DNA of 61,875 bases from a virus (IMGVR_UViG_3300013102_000009:1-61875); one strand, 5' to 3'. Positions 40,335 to 48,473 are shown, counted from the stretch's first letter. The notes: generated by a model from the sequence alone, not told the origin. Numbers and translations are program-made.

Positions 40335-40471
40335 AATTCCACAGGTTTTTCCACAGAAAAACTGCACTTATCCACAGTTTTTGTGCCTGTATTCACATTC
40401 TGACGTGAGTTATCCACAAAATAATTTCTGCTATCCACAGGTTATCCACAGTTTGAGCCTAGTTATCCACA
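40335..40471 (+). promoter_or_regulatory. DnaA-box array with 21-bp phasing, probable replication origin
   Basis: Perfect TTATCCACA at 40368, 40410, 40442 and 40463. Near matches in the same orientation: TTTTCCACA at 40347, GTATTCACA at 40389, CTATCCACA at 40431, and AATTCCACA at 40335. Starts are 21 bases apart from 40347 to 40431, then 11, then 21. TTATCCACA is the canonical DnaA box; two helical turns per step would put every box on one face of the DNA. Phage-encoded DnaA is not present, so host DnaA is the likely binder. Confidence 0.82.
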
Positions 40472-40479
40472 GATTTTTG

Positions 40480-40495
40480 GTTACTGACCAGTAAC
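40480..40495. promoter_or_regulatory. palindrome GTTACTG-AC-CAGTAAC
   Basis: Perfect 7-bp arms with a 2-base centre, nine bases after the last DnaA box. Operator-like; the protein is unknown. Confidence 0.55.
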
Positions 40496-40612
40496 ATCAC
40501 AGAAAGTTACCATTTTGAGACCATTTCGTTATCAAACTAATTTTTCGCGTGTAGGGATAAAGGAACGTGCACGCGCAAATAACACACAACTGGCGATTCT
40601 GTCAAAACGGGC

Positions 40613-40626
40613 CTAACACGTGTTAG
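40613..40626. promoter_or_regulatory. 14-bp perfect palindrome CTAACACGTGTTAG
   Basis: Self-complementary with no spacer and CACGTG in the centre. Lies between the DnaA boxes and the rightward start. A dimeric regulator site is plausible. Confidence 0.5.
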
Positions 40627-40890
40627 ATTGCCCTCTAACGGCCTCAAAATCGCATAGTGGCACTACCACTCACATTCCGCTCAAAAGTCGCTCACACGCG
40701 AATTTCCACATGGTGGAACTACTTTTGATGCCTATAAGTAAACAACATGCAATTGCATCTACAGTTGACAGTTCACTAATCCATAGGGTAGTAGGGCATT
40801 GTGTCAACGGTACAAACACCATTACAAAGTAGCGCATGGCTTATACGGGAGTCTTTAGAACCTGTCAACTCAGGGGACCCTAACTTGAAT

Positions 40891-40947
40891 GTGCGAAATG
40901 TCAGACATTTCGGGAGTTACGTGAAATGTGCGAAATGTCAGACATTT
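40891..40947. promoter_or_regulatory. two operator-like palindromes, 37 bp apart
   Basis: GTGCGAAATGTCAGACATTT occurs identically at 40891-40910 and 40928-40947. Each has the palindrome AAATGTC-A-GACATTT, extended in the first copy to CGAAATGTCAGACATTTCG. A half site GTGAAATGTG precedes the second. Upstream of the rightward arm by about 260 bases; an early-promoter operator is the simplest reading. Confidence 0.75.
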
Positions 40948-41209
40948 ATAGTTATGCACGCGCTCTGAATAATTATTGACTCCGATGCATATTCATACAT
41001 GAGCGAAGGTAGGACGTCCTATGCTCTACAGCGTGTAGAAGTGAGACGAAACTCTCATTTGTTAATCCAGTGAGTGGAGTAATAGAATGATCGGTCAGTA
41101 GCACATCGGTGTTGGACCTTGACCCTCGCGCGAAAAACTGAAAAGGGGGTAAAGAACCCTCTCACGCGCAAAATCCGGGGGGAATTTTCAATTTGAAAAA
41201 TTTTTTGAG

Positions 41210-41737
41210 ATGTGCTTCGATAGATTCATGGCCAAATTCATGGAATACAAACCTGTCCAAGTGACAATAGCTCAAGGTGACTCTGAAGTGGTCTACCAAG
41301 CACAGAACGTGAACATGCAGCATCAAAGCGGAGGTTTTGTGCAGTTGCGTGCAGACCTGTTTGGTGCAAGTATTAGTCCGAAGGTTGCAACCGTACCCCT
41401 AAATGGAACCCCGAAGAAAGCAGAACAAGTGACCAACTCGTACCACATCAATGACGACAAGAACAAGGCAATCGGCAGCGTAAAGCAGGCTGTGGAGACG
41501 CTGGAGAAGACCCTTCTCGCACGTCAGCTTGAGATTGAGCGCGTCACGCTTGAGCAGGATGCTTACGTGGCCACTCAGGTCCGTATCCTTGACGGCAAGC
41601 TGTTGGCAGCCATTCAGGAAGATGTCCTCATTGAAGAGCTTGAAGTCGCGATTCCTGCCCACAACGGTGTGCTGGCAAAGCGTGTGGAAAGCATCTTCGA
41701 CCTCACCGGCCTTGACAAGATCGCAGAGCTTGTCTAG
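41210..41737 (+). CDS. hypothetical protein, first rightward gene (175 aa)
   Basis: ATG at 41210; the ATG at 41228 is an alternative, and neither has a strong ribosome site. N-terminal third is beta-rich (YKPVQVTIAQGDSEVVYQAQNV), the rest helical (GSVKQAVETLEKTLLARQLEIERV). Not recognised; likely immediate-early by position. Confidence 0.6.
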   Translation: MCFDRFMAKFMEYKPVQVTIAQGDSEVVYQAQNVNMQHQSGGFVQLRADLFGASISPKVATVPLNGTPKKAEQVTNSYHINDDKNKAIGSVKQAVETLEKTLLARQLEIERVTLEQDAYVATQVRILDGKLLAAIQEDVLIEELEVAIPAHNGVLAKRVESIFDLTGLDKIAELV

Positions 41738-41738
41738 C

Positions 41739-41981
41739 ATGGAAACCATGCAGAAACTCAACAAGGGTGACAAGGTAACCATCAAGCACATGTCCGGTGA
41801 CACGAAGGTTCACGCTGACCTTCATGCACGTGTAGTAGGCGCTGAAGCCTACGTGAAGAAGCTTCATGAAGGTACGGATTGGATGGAGTTGACAATTCCA
41901 ACCCACCGCTACTATTCTGGACACAACAGCTACATAGCTGCACGTGAGGAACTTGAGCTTGTAGAGGGGCACACCCCCTAA
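41739..41981 (+). CDS. SH3/KOW-like small protein (80 aa)
   Basis: ATG at 41739, just after the previous stop. LNKGDKVTIKHMSGDTKVH and the later LHARVVGAEAYVKK..WMELTIPTHRYY fit the family's KGDKV start and following strands. Unknown function. The frame is open far upstream, but that would overlap the previous gene. Confidence 0.6.
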   Translation: METMQKLNKGDKVTIKHMSGDTKVHADLHARVVGAEAYVKKLHEGTDWMELTIPTHRYYSGHNSYIAAREELELVEGHTP

Positions 41982-42065
41982 CGAACCATTTTGGCAATCC
42001 GTAGGAAACGACTTGCCAAAACAATTCTGATAGACCCGTATTTGAAATCAAAGCAAAGGAAAGCA

Positions 42066-43880
42066 TTGACTACTTCTACAGCAGTAAAGTTTGAAATCGG
42101 TGACCGCGTTGAACTCGTTGAGGACTACGGTTCCTTCAACACAGGTGCTCAAGGAACTGTTGAGCGTGTTACTGGGGGTTACTCGGATAACATTGTCAAG
42201 GTCAAGATGGATCACAAGAATGACAACGGGCGTGACTCCATCAACGCCTTTGCGTACCGCCTGAAGAAGGCCGCTGACTTCAAGAAGGGCGACCGTGTTG
42301 CCTTCAATCAGGACTACGACGGATACAAAACTGGAGACACCGGAACGGTGATCCTCGCTGAAGATCCCGGCACAGTGCTGCGGGGTCTCCATGTCACCAT
42401 GGACAAAGACAAGAGTGAAATCTTTGCCTTTGTTGAGCGCTGGGACAAGATTCCAGAGACCAAGTTCAAGGTGGGAGACCGCGTTCAGAACGCGAAGGGC
42501 CAGTTCTCCTACAAGAAGCACAAGGGCCAAGAGCTTGTAGTGGTGAAGGTACTCTCACAGGCGCGGTCCTATGACTATGCTGTGAGTGTCGTAGGCAGTA
42601 CCCGCCCTGCCGATTCTGGAGACTACTTTGAGGCAGAGCTTGAGGCTTACGTGGCACCCCAGCCTGCCACGTTCAATGTGGGTGACTACGCAGAAGTTCA
42701 TGGCCGTCTTGACAGTTGGGACGGTGCCATTGTCCGTATCGACACCCTTCCTGCTGGGGAATTCAGCTTCTACAAGGTCAATGTCGTGTCCGGTGGCCAA
42801 AATGACTACACAGGCTCCGCACACTTCCTCCCCCGCCAGTTGAAGGCTGCTGAGAAGCCTTGGGAACCCAAGTTCAAGAAGGGTGACTGGGTAGAGGTTA
42901 CCAATAACTCCGCGTGGGCCGGTATTGGTCAGATTGTACGTGAGGCAAGTTACAGCGGTGACTCTCTGAGTGTGGAGATGCACGCTGACAACGGCAACTA
43001 CGGCGCTGGTAAGCGTGGTGGCTTCTCCGAAAGTGACGTAATTCCCGCGTCCAAGCCTATCCCGAAGTCGCAGCACGTGAAGGCAGACTTCAAGGTAGGC
43101 CAGAAGGTCAAGGCACTTAGTTACGGTGGAGATGTAAACAACGAGCACAGTGGCAAGACTGGAGAAGTCGTTGAGATTGACATGTACATCCGCGTCAAGC
43201 TTGGGACTGGAAGGAATCCGCTCTTCAAGCCTGAAGAGCTTGAGATTCTGGAAGAGTCCACGGTGAAGTTCCAGCACAAGCTTGGTGACTACGTGGAAGT
43301 TGTAGGTCATAACTACAGCAACGGTAAAAAGGGTTGGGTTGTTGAGCCCAATTCTCACTGGGAAGGTGATGACTACATTCACATCACCACTGAAAAGGGT
43401 GGCAAGTCTCAGTACCGCTTCCCGGCTGAGAATCTGAAGGCTGCTGAGGAACCCAAGCCGTTCGCAATCGGTGACCGTGTAGAGCAGCGTGGTTACGGTG
43501 GAGGCAGCATGGACGGCATCATTGGTGTTGTCAAGGGCTTTGAACCTGCCGATTGGGACGATAACACTCTCTGGGTGCAGATCGACGCAACCGAATCCAA
43601 CGAAGGCAAGTTCCGTCGCTTCCCGGCTGAGAACCTGAAGAAGGCTCCGAAGCCTGAACCGAAGACTGAACCGAAGCTTTGGACTGAAGAGGCCAAGATT
43701 GGTCAGGCTGTCTACACCAAGCTGTCGAACGGCAAGATTGACCGCGTTGCCCACAAGACAGGTGAGAATGAGTGGGAGGTCACGTACCCGGCCCTGAACA
43801 CTGGTAACAAGGCAACCTCTGTTACCTACGGCAACAAAGATGTACATATCATTGCTGATGACGATTACGTACTTGTCTAA
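42066..43880 (+). CDS. tandem SH3/KOW-like repeat protein (604 aa)
   Basis: TTG at 42066 has AAAGGA five bases upstream and is preferred to TTG at 41991. Eight units of 60-70 residues begin near residues 8, 71, 132, 202, 268, 340, 400 and 465; each opens with F-x-[IVK]GD-x-[VA] (for example KFEIGDRVEL, DFKKGDRVAF, KFKKGDWVEV), contains a G-x-V turn and ends with an aromatic strand and linker. RFPAENLK closes units 7 and 8 identically. A ninth divergent unit (KIGQAVYTKL) ends the protein. Role unknown; such barrels bind nucleic acid or peptides. Confidence 0.8.
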   Translation: MTTSTAVKFEIGDRVELVEDYGSFNTGAQGTVERVTGGYSDNIVKVKMDHKNDNGRDSINAFAYRLKKAADFKKGDRVAFNQDYDGYKTGDTGTVILAEDPGTVLRGLHVTMDKDKSEIFAFVERWDKIPETKFKVGDRVQNAKGQFSYKKHKGQELVVVKVLSQARSYDYAVSVVGSTRPADSGDYFEAELEAYVAPQPATFNVGDYAEVHGRLDSWDGAIVRIDTLPAGEFSFYKVNVVSGGQNDYTGSAHFLPRQLKAAEKPWEPKFKKGDWVEVTNNSAWAGIGQIVREASYSGDSLSVEMHADNGNYGAGKRGGFSESDVIPASKPIPKSQHVKADFKVGQKVKALSYGGDVNNEHSGKTGEVVEIDMYIRVKLGTGRNPLFKPEELEILEESTVKFQHKLGDYVEVVGHNYSNGKKGWVVEPNSHWEGDDYIHITTEKGGKSQYRFPAENLKAAEEPKPFAIGDRVEQRGYGGGSMDGIIGVVKGFEPADWDDNTLWVQIDATESNEGKFRRFPAENLKKAPKPEPKTEPKLWTEEAKIGQAVYTKLSNGKIDRVAHKTGENEWEVTYPALNTGNKATSVTYGNKDVHIIADDDYVLV

Positions 43881-43894
43881 GCAATAAACCCCTA

Positions 43895-43935
43895 GTGGTG
43901 TGTGCTAGTCTCGTACTGGCACACACCACTTTTTT
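43895..43935 (+). terminator. strong terminator after the repeat protein
   Basis: GTGGTGTGTGC and GCACACACCAC form an 11-bp stem around TAGTCTCGTACTG, followed by six Ts. It ends the first rightward transcript. Confidence 0.9.
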
Positions 43936-43958
43936 ATGTGAAAGGCATACACCCCGTA

Positions 43959-44648
43959 ATGGAAGAACTTGTAAAGGTCCACAAGCAGTGGAAGAACTTC
44001 ACAGCAGACCGTGAGGCCGCACGTAACGCCCTCACCAACGGAACCTCTCCCACAGCACAGGAGTACCGTAAGAAGCGCTTGGAACTGGTAAAGCTCAAGG
44101 CTGAGGTAGCTCTCCTGAAGGCTCAACACGACGTGGAACAGCAGGGCTACAGCAAGCCCATCTTCGACGCTGAGTGGCAGGAGCGCAAGGTGGAGCTTAG
44201 GAGCAAGCTGGAGGGCTTGATTGCTGACGAACTCAACAAGGGCAAGAAGCCTGCACAGCTAGCCAATGAGCTTGGCAGCAAGAATCTGAACCTCTTCTAC
44301 GAAGTGAAGGGCAAGGTTGACCACTATCGCAACGAACAGAATGACCTCGCGGAAGAGGCTGAGTGGCAGTGGAGCCGTTTCAGTGGCGCTCAACGTTATG
44401 CCTTGGCAAAGGTACATGGCGAATGGGCATTGGTCCTCATGCATGGAACTGTGGACACAGAGCTTGAGGGTGAAAAGTGTGTCTTCGACTACAAGACTGG
44501 AGCCTATATCTCTGGCTCTGTTGAGGTTTATAACTCAGACTCAGAAGCAAATCGTAGCAAGCGTGCCGTAACACTTGCATCCGTACTCGATAAGACATAT
44601 GCTGGTCGAGTAAAGGAAATCCCGAACCCCTACTTCGAGGAAGTGTAA
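43959..44648 (+). CDS. hypothetical coiled-coil protein (229 aa)
   Basis: ATG at 43959; GTG at 43938 is also in frame. N-terminal half is a long charged helix (QEYRKKRLELVKLKAEVALLKAQHDVEQ), middle helical, C-terminal third a mixed domain (KVHGEWALVLMHGTVDTELEG..CVFDYKTGAYISGSVEVYN). Not recognised. Confidence 0.62.
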   Translation: MEELVKVHKQWKNFTADREAARNALTNGTSPTAQEYRKKRLELVKLKAEVALLKAQHDVEQQGYSKPIFDAEWQERKVELRSKLEGLIADELNKGKKPAQLANELGSKNLNLFYEVKGKVDHYRNEQNDLAEEAEWQWSRFSGAQRYALAKVHGEWALVLMHGTVDTELEGEKCVFDYKTGAYISGSVEVYNSDSEANRSKRAVTLASVLDKTYAGRVKEIPNPYFEEV

Positions 44649-44649
44649 C

Positions 44650-44982
44650 GTGGCAACGTATATTACCCGCAAGGACATCAAGCATGGTGACAAGCTGGAA
44701 ATCTTCTGGGAACGCAGGGGAGTATTGACCACTCGTGTTGGTGTAGCCCACGAGAAGCGTGGAGATGTTTGGCTCACCAAAGAAGGTGGAAGCCTTGGCA
44801 CCAGTGGCGAGATGAAAATCAGCATCAACCTGCTGGAACGCCTTACCAAGGAACAGCGCTTGCAGAAGCGCCGCGAAGAACTCTTTGAAGAGTTCCTTGG
44901 AGAGCATGTGTCTTGGGACTATGTAGCTAAGCCAATGCAAAAGGCTATTGAACGCATCATCGAAATGGAAGAAGCAAAGTGA
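44650..44982 (+). CDS. SH3/KOW-like protein with helical tail, paralogue 1 (110 aa)
   Basis: ITRKDIKHGDKLEIFWERRGVLTTRVGVAHEKRGDVW forms the barrel; the C-terminal half is a helix rich in Glu/Arg (TKEQRLQKRREELFEEF). Very like the next gene in order and length. GTG start one base after the upstream stop. Confidence 0.65.
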   Translation: MATYITRKDIKHGDKLEIFWERRGVLTTRVGVAHEKRGDVWLTKEGGSLGTSGEMKISINLLERLTKEQRLQKRREELFEEFLGEHVSWDYVAKPMQKAIERIIEMEEAK

Positions 44983-45332
44983 GCACCATCATTACCCAGA
45001 ACAAAATCCGCAAGGGTGACAAGATCAAAGTCACCTACACCAGCAGTGATGTTGAGTACAGCCGCACAGGCGTGGCCTTTCATCAAAGCTCTGAGGGTGA
45101 TTGGGAGACCACACAAGGTATCTTCCTCACCTTCACAAGTCGCCAGAATCAGGTCATTGAGCTTCTGGAGCGTCCCAAGACGGCAGAAGAAATCCTCAAA
45201 GAACGCCGTGACGCGCTTGTTGTGAAGTACGCAGGTCACGGTGGAGAGTATGCTTGGGCATCGGAACTCTCCAAGCAACTCGTAGACCGTGTTATCGAAC
45301 TTGAAGACGAAAAGGAAGCACTCACCAAGTGA
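44979..45332 (+). CDS. SH3/KOW-like protein with helical tail, paralogue 2 (117 aa)
   Basis: ITQNKIRKGDKIKVTYTSSD..YSRTGVAFHQSSEGDW aligns with the preceding gene, as does the tail (IELLERPKTAEEILKERRDAL against INLLERLTKEQRLQKRREEL). A tandem duplication. GTG start in a GTGA overlap. Confidence 0.65.
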   Translation: MSTIITQNKIRKGDKIKVTYTSSDVEYSRTGVAFHQSSEGDWETTQGIFLTFTSRQNQVIELLERPKTAEEILKERRDALVVKYAGHGGEYAWASELSKQLVDRVIELEDEKEALTK

Positions 45333-45724
45333 AGAAGCAAATCGCAGCAGGAATCATTGCCCTTGGTCTGATCTTTGGAGCCACCGCGTGCGGCACGCAG
45401 GCCAAGACAGCATCCGAGAACATTGCCAAGGAAGCTGACACCTTCAATATCCAGCGCAAGATCACTGGAGTCAACGGCATCACCGACAAGGTAGCCTTTG
45501 AGGTTACAGGTAAGTGTTCAATTGAGCCTGAAGACCGTAAGCTGGTTGTGCTGTGTAAGCATGGTGCTGACGACTACCGCAAGCACTACGTAGGTCTCAG
45601 TGACAACACCTACTGGGTGGCAGAACAGCTTGACGGTATCGACGTGAGCGTGTACCACACGAAGATCATTGTCCGTCCCGAAGCTCTGATCCCTGAGTTC
45701 ACATTGGACGCTGGCAAGCAGTAA
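45329..45724 (+). CDS. phage beta-sandwich lipoprotein (131 aa)
   Basis: KKQIAAGIIALGLIFGATAC is a lipoprotein signal peptide with a lipobox ending at Cys21 (ATAC). The mature part (ADTFNIQRKITGVNGITDKV..VTGKCSIEPEDRKLVVLCKHG..YRKHYVGLSDNTYWVAEQL) matches a family of small beta-sandwich lipoproteins widespread in actinophages; the function is unproven, with superinfection exclusion a common idea. GTG start in a GTGA overlap. Confidence 0.78.
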   Translation: MKKQIAAGIIALGLIFGATACGTQAKTASENIAKEADTFNIQRKITGVNGITDKVAFEVTGKCSIEPEDRKLVVLCKHGADDYRKHYVGLSDNTYWVAEQLDGIDVSVYHTKIIVRPEALIPEFTLDAGKQ

Positions 45725-45737
45725 CTAAATAGCCAAG

Positions 45738-45776
45738 AGATGCCCTGTCGCTGGAGTTGCGCGGCAGGGCATCTTG
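45738..45776 (+). terminator. terminator after the lipoprotein gene
   Basis: AGATGCCCTG and CAGGGCATCT form a 10-bp stem (with extra CG pairs inside), followed by TGCATTATG. T-tail is weak, so efficiency is uncertain. Confidence 0.7.
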
Positions 45777-45815
45777 CATTATGCTCAAGGTATGGAAACG
45801 ACGGAAGGAACTCCA

Positions 45816-46172
45816 ATGAAACTCACCCGCAACGAACGAAAAATGGTTATCGAACACGAAGCACAGGAATGTGCTAACGAACTCCCGGCTACCGACTCTG
45901 ACCTGTTCTGGGAAAACTACGACAAGGTAATGGAGCAGCACTGGCTGTCCTTGCTTGTCAAACTGGAGCTTAGCTACCGTTTCCCGCGTGAAGTTGGTTG
46001 GCTTGAGCTTGTGGAGTTTGTCCGCTCCGCTGACGAATTGGACCGTGACCCCGGAGGACACTTGAACGGTTTGGGTGTAGAGGACACTGAAGCTAACCGA
46101 CAGTTCTGGCATGATCACTATAACGACACGATTGGAATGCACATTGACGGCATCTCTTACCGAGCTTCCTGA
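45816..46172 (+). CDS. hypothetical acidic protein (118 aa)
   Basis: ATG at 45816 with GGAAGGAA six bases upstream. Acidic and helical with many Trp and His (FWENYDKVMEQHWLSLLVKLE..ANRQFWHDHYND). Overlaps the helicase start. Not recognised. Confidence 0.6.
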   Translation: MKLTRNERKMVIEHEAQECANELPATDSDLFWENYDKVMEQHWLSLLVKLELSYRFPREVGWLELVEFVRSADELDRDPGGHLNGLGVEDTEANRQFWHDHYNDTIGMHIDGISYRAS

Positions 46173-47610
46173 ACTACTGGAGCCTATGGTTCCACACGAT
46201 GACCAAGAGGAAGCAATAGCCTTCATACTGGAACACAAGGCTGTCTTGTTGAAGGCTCCCACAGGGGCAGGGAAGACCCTTGTGGGAGTGGAGACAGCTA
46301 TCCGTTCTGGAGCACAGAGGGTGCTCATTGTAGGGCCGCTGAACACCGAGTCAAGCTGGCGCAAGACCGTGGCACGGCAGACTGAGTACGAGGTTGAGCT
46401 AAAGTACTGCCACACCAAGAGGGTAGCCAACAAGCGCCACTTGGAAGACCTCCACAGCGGCAAGCCCGGTTGGTACTTCATCGGCAGGGAGTTCTTCAAG
46501 AACTTCTCGTGGAAGAAGGTCAAGGGTCTGGACTGCATCATCTTTGATGAATGCCACGTAGCCACGAACCGAGACACCAAAATGTGGAAGATGCTCATGA
46601 CTTCCATGGCACCTATCAAGCTCGCAATGTCCGCTACACCGGCTGGCAACAAGCTTGAGGGTATTTGGGCGTTGGCCCGTTGGCTGTGGCCTAAGAAGAC
46701 ACCGCGCGGCTTCTGGAACTGGATCACGCAGTACTTCACCACTGAGTTTGATCCCCACGCTGTGAAGGTTCTGCCTGACGGTACCAAGCTCAAGGGCAAG
46801 AAGGTCACTGGAGAAGCACAACCGGGGCTTATGTGGTCCGAGCTTCCCGCAGCGTACAAGATGCCGTCTGTCTACAAGGACAAGCCAACCATCCACGAGA
46901 TTGAAGTAGAGCTTTCAGCCACGCAGCGGAAGCACTACAAAGACCTTGAGGAAGAGGCAATCACGTGGCTGGACAATCACCCTCTCGCTGTGGACATCCC
47001 GGCTGTCCTTCACATGCGTCTTCGTCAGTTGTGTCTTGCCGTGCCCTCAGTGCGTCAGGACTGGGTGAAGCGCAAGGACAAGGACACAGGGCTTTGGGAG
47101 GATGTCTGGGGCGACGTTGTTTGGTTTGAGGATGACGCCAAGAGCACCAAGATAGACGCTCTCATTGAACTGTTGGGTGACCTCTACGCAGAGAAGCCCT
47201 TCCCTGTTGTGGTGTACACCGACTCCCGAATCTTTGCCACGATCTGCACCAAGCAGCTTCAGGAAAAGGGATTCAACGCACGTCGCTTTGTAGGTGGGAT
47301 GCCTGCTGACGAACGCGCGTGGAAGAAGGACATGTTTGGTGAAGCCTACGACGTGGTTGTGTGTACCATTCCGGCCGTGGCAGAAGGCTTGGACGGCTGG
47401 CAGTACGTGTGTGACACCGAAGTGTGGATGAACTACACATACAGCAATGTCCTGAATCACCAAGCAGAAGGACGTGTGTCACGGCAGGGGCAGACACGCA
47501 GCGTCCAGCGGTACGTCATCAAGGCCAAGGACACTGTAGAGGTACGGCAGATTGGCAAGCTCAAGTCAGACGCGCAGAAGCTCGCTGAGGGATACGGAGA
47601 TGAAGACTAG
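46144..47610 (+). CDS. SF2 DEAD/DEAH-like DNA helicase (488 aa)
   Basis: Start taken at TTG 46144, overlapping the upstream gene; ATG 46186 is possible. Helicase motifs: I PTGAGKT (K44), Ia LIVGPLNTESSW, II FDECH, III SATPAGNK, V and VI EGRVSRQGQTR near the end. ATP-driven DNA or RNA unwinding, as in SNF2/RecG-like phage helicases used in replication or recombination. Standard length for the two RecA-like domains alone. Confidence 0.88.
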   Translation: MTASLTELPELLEPMVPHDDQEEAIAFILEHKAVLLKAPTGAGKTLVGVETAIRSGAQRVLIVGPLNTESSWRKTVARQTEYEVELKYCHTKRVANKRHLEDLHSGKPGWYFIGREFFKNFSWKKVKGLDCIIFDECHVATNRDTKMWKMLMTSMAPIKLAMSATPAGNKLEGIWALARWLWPKKTPRGFWNWITQYFTTEFDPHAVKVLPDGTKLKGKKVTGEAQPGLMWSELPAAYKMPSVYKDKPTIHEIEVELSATQRKHYKDLEEEAITWLDNHPLAVDIPAVLHMRLRQLCLAVPSVRQDWVKRKDKDTGLWEDVWGDVVWFEDDAKSTKIDALIELLGDLYAEKPFPVVVYTDSRIFATICTKQLQEKGFNARRFVGGMPADERAWKKDMFGEAYDVVVCTIPAVAEGLDGWQYVCDTEVWMNYTYSNVLNHQAEGRVSRQGQTRSVQRYVIKAKDTVEVRQIGKLKSDAQKLAEGYGDED

Positions 47611-47846
47611 TGGAACGTGGAATCCTTATCAGGAACTTCACCAAGGCACCTGACGGTCAGCCTACAAGCAGCATCCAGTTCATGCGGAGTAACGCTGTGA
47701 ATCGTTTGGCTGAAGACATACTTCATGTCAAAGAGTTGGAACGTAAGCTTGCAAGCGCACGTGAATCTGAGCGCTACTGGAGGAACGAAGTAGCTGTCTT
47801 TGACTTCCAGCTTCAGGAACGCGCACGTGAGGTCAACGGACTTTGA
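47610..47846 (+). CDS. hypothetical protein (78 aa)
   Basis: GTG in a TAGTG overlap with the helicase. Helical second half (ILHVKELERKLASARESERYWRNEVAVF) suited to a coiled coil. Not recognised. Confidence 0.58.
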   Translation: MERGILIRNFTKAPDGQPTSSIQFMRSNAVNRLAEDILHVKELERKLASARESERYWRNEVAVFDFQLQERAREVNGL

Positions 47847-48130
47847 GTGTGATCTTCAAGCAGGCAGCAGTACGGTGGGCAGAGATGTCAGCGGACTACA
47901 TGGACTACGTTGACGACGCCTACAACAAGGCGCTGGAGGGTACGGGCGGTGTGCTTCTGAACAAGGCAGGCCGCGCTCTCCACTTGGACGGCTATGACCT
48001 ATTCCGTGGACCTCGCGCAAGGGCAGAGAAGTTTGCCTCAGAGGAATTGCTAGACTATTGGGGGAGAGTTCCACGGCTCTCCCTTGCGGAATTCGAGCAG
48101 CAGTGGGTAGGAGGAAATCATCAATACTGA
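47843..48130 (+). CDS. hypothetical protein (95 aa)
   Basis: TTG in a four-base overlap. Aromatic and acidic (VRWAEMSADYMDYVDDAYNKALEG), then a basic region and WGRVPRLSLAEFEQQW. Not recognised. Confidence 0.58.
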   Translation: MSVIFKQAAVRWAEMSADYMDYVDDAYNKALEGTGGVLLNKAGRALHLDGYDLFRGPRARAEKFASEELLDYWGRVPRLSLAEFEQQWVGGNHQY

Positions 48131-48137
48131 ACATGGC

Positions 48138-48194
48138 GTGAAGTGTCCCTTGAGTGTCAAGGGCGGCGAAGGGTACACGTGCACGTGTAAGTAA
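48138..48194 (+). CDS. possible microprotein (18 aa), doubtful
   Basis: MKCPLSVKGGEGYTCTCK from GTG 48138, following GGAGGAAATC at about 48112-48121. Three cysteines suggest a small metal site. Could also be chance; the ribosome site is 17 bases away. Confidence 0.3.
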   Translation: MKCPLSVKGGEGYTCTCK

Positions 48195-48200
48195 AAATGT

Positions 48201-48242
48201 GTGAGGCTGGAGTTGCATAGCTCCAGCCTCACGTGTATTCTC
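48201..48242 (+). terminator. hairpin between helicase unit and small genes
   Basis: GTGAGGCTGGAG and CTCCAGCCTCAC form a 12-bp stem with an 8-base loop, followed by GTGTATTCTCTTCTT. A good stem with an interrupted U-run. Confidence 0.7.
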
Positions 48243-48272
48243 TTCTTATAGGCACCGAACAAAGGAAAGAAA

Positions 48273-48455
48273 ATGTCAGGCTACGGACTCAAGGTAGAGA
48301 CAGACACAGGCCATTTGATTTGGCTGACGGAAAAGGGCACCACTCGTAGCAAGCGATACGCAATGCGTTTCGACTCGCAAGAAGGTGCCACACAGTACGC
48401 ACAAATCCTGTCCCGCGCAAACAACGACATGACAATCCTGATTGTCAAACTCTAA
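48273..48455 (+). CDS. hypothetical protein (60 aa)
   Basis: ATG with AAAGGAAAG upstream. Small alpha-beta protein (YGLKVETDTGHLIWLTEKGTT..SQEGATQYAQILS). Similar tiny phage proteins are known but unnamed. Followed by 18 bases and the next gene. Confidence 0.6.
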   Translation: MSGYGLKVETDTGHLIWLTEKGTTRSKRYAMRFDSQEGATQYAQILSRANNDMTILIVKL

Positions 48456-48473
48456 GAAAAGGAACTGATCAAA

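Larger units (their letters stand above)
40128..41209. other. divergent non-coding control region (about 1.1 kb)
   Basis: No believable gene on either strand. From left to right it holds the DnaA-box array (40335-40471), a palindrome (40480-40495), CTAACACGTGTTAG (40613-40626), TTGACA with flanking TA-rich sequence near 40764, and two operator-like palindromes (40891-40947). Leftward and rightward arms both start here, so it must contain promoters in both directions. Confidence 0.8.

Noticed and set aside
40620-40832. 70-codon frame in the control region
   Set aside because: Rare-codon-like composition, no ribosome site, overlaps palindromes.
42555-43847. 430-codon minus-strand frame opposite the SH3-like repeat protein
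   Set aside because: Its periodic residues simply mirror the repeats of the + strand gene; no ribosome site.
45699-46859. 386-codon minus-strand frame opposite helicase
   Set aside because: Crosses a terminator and three supported + genes; Ser/Arg-rich shadow.
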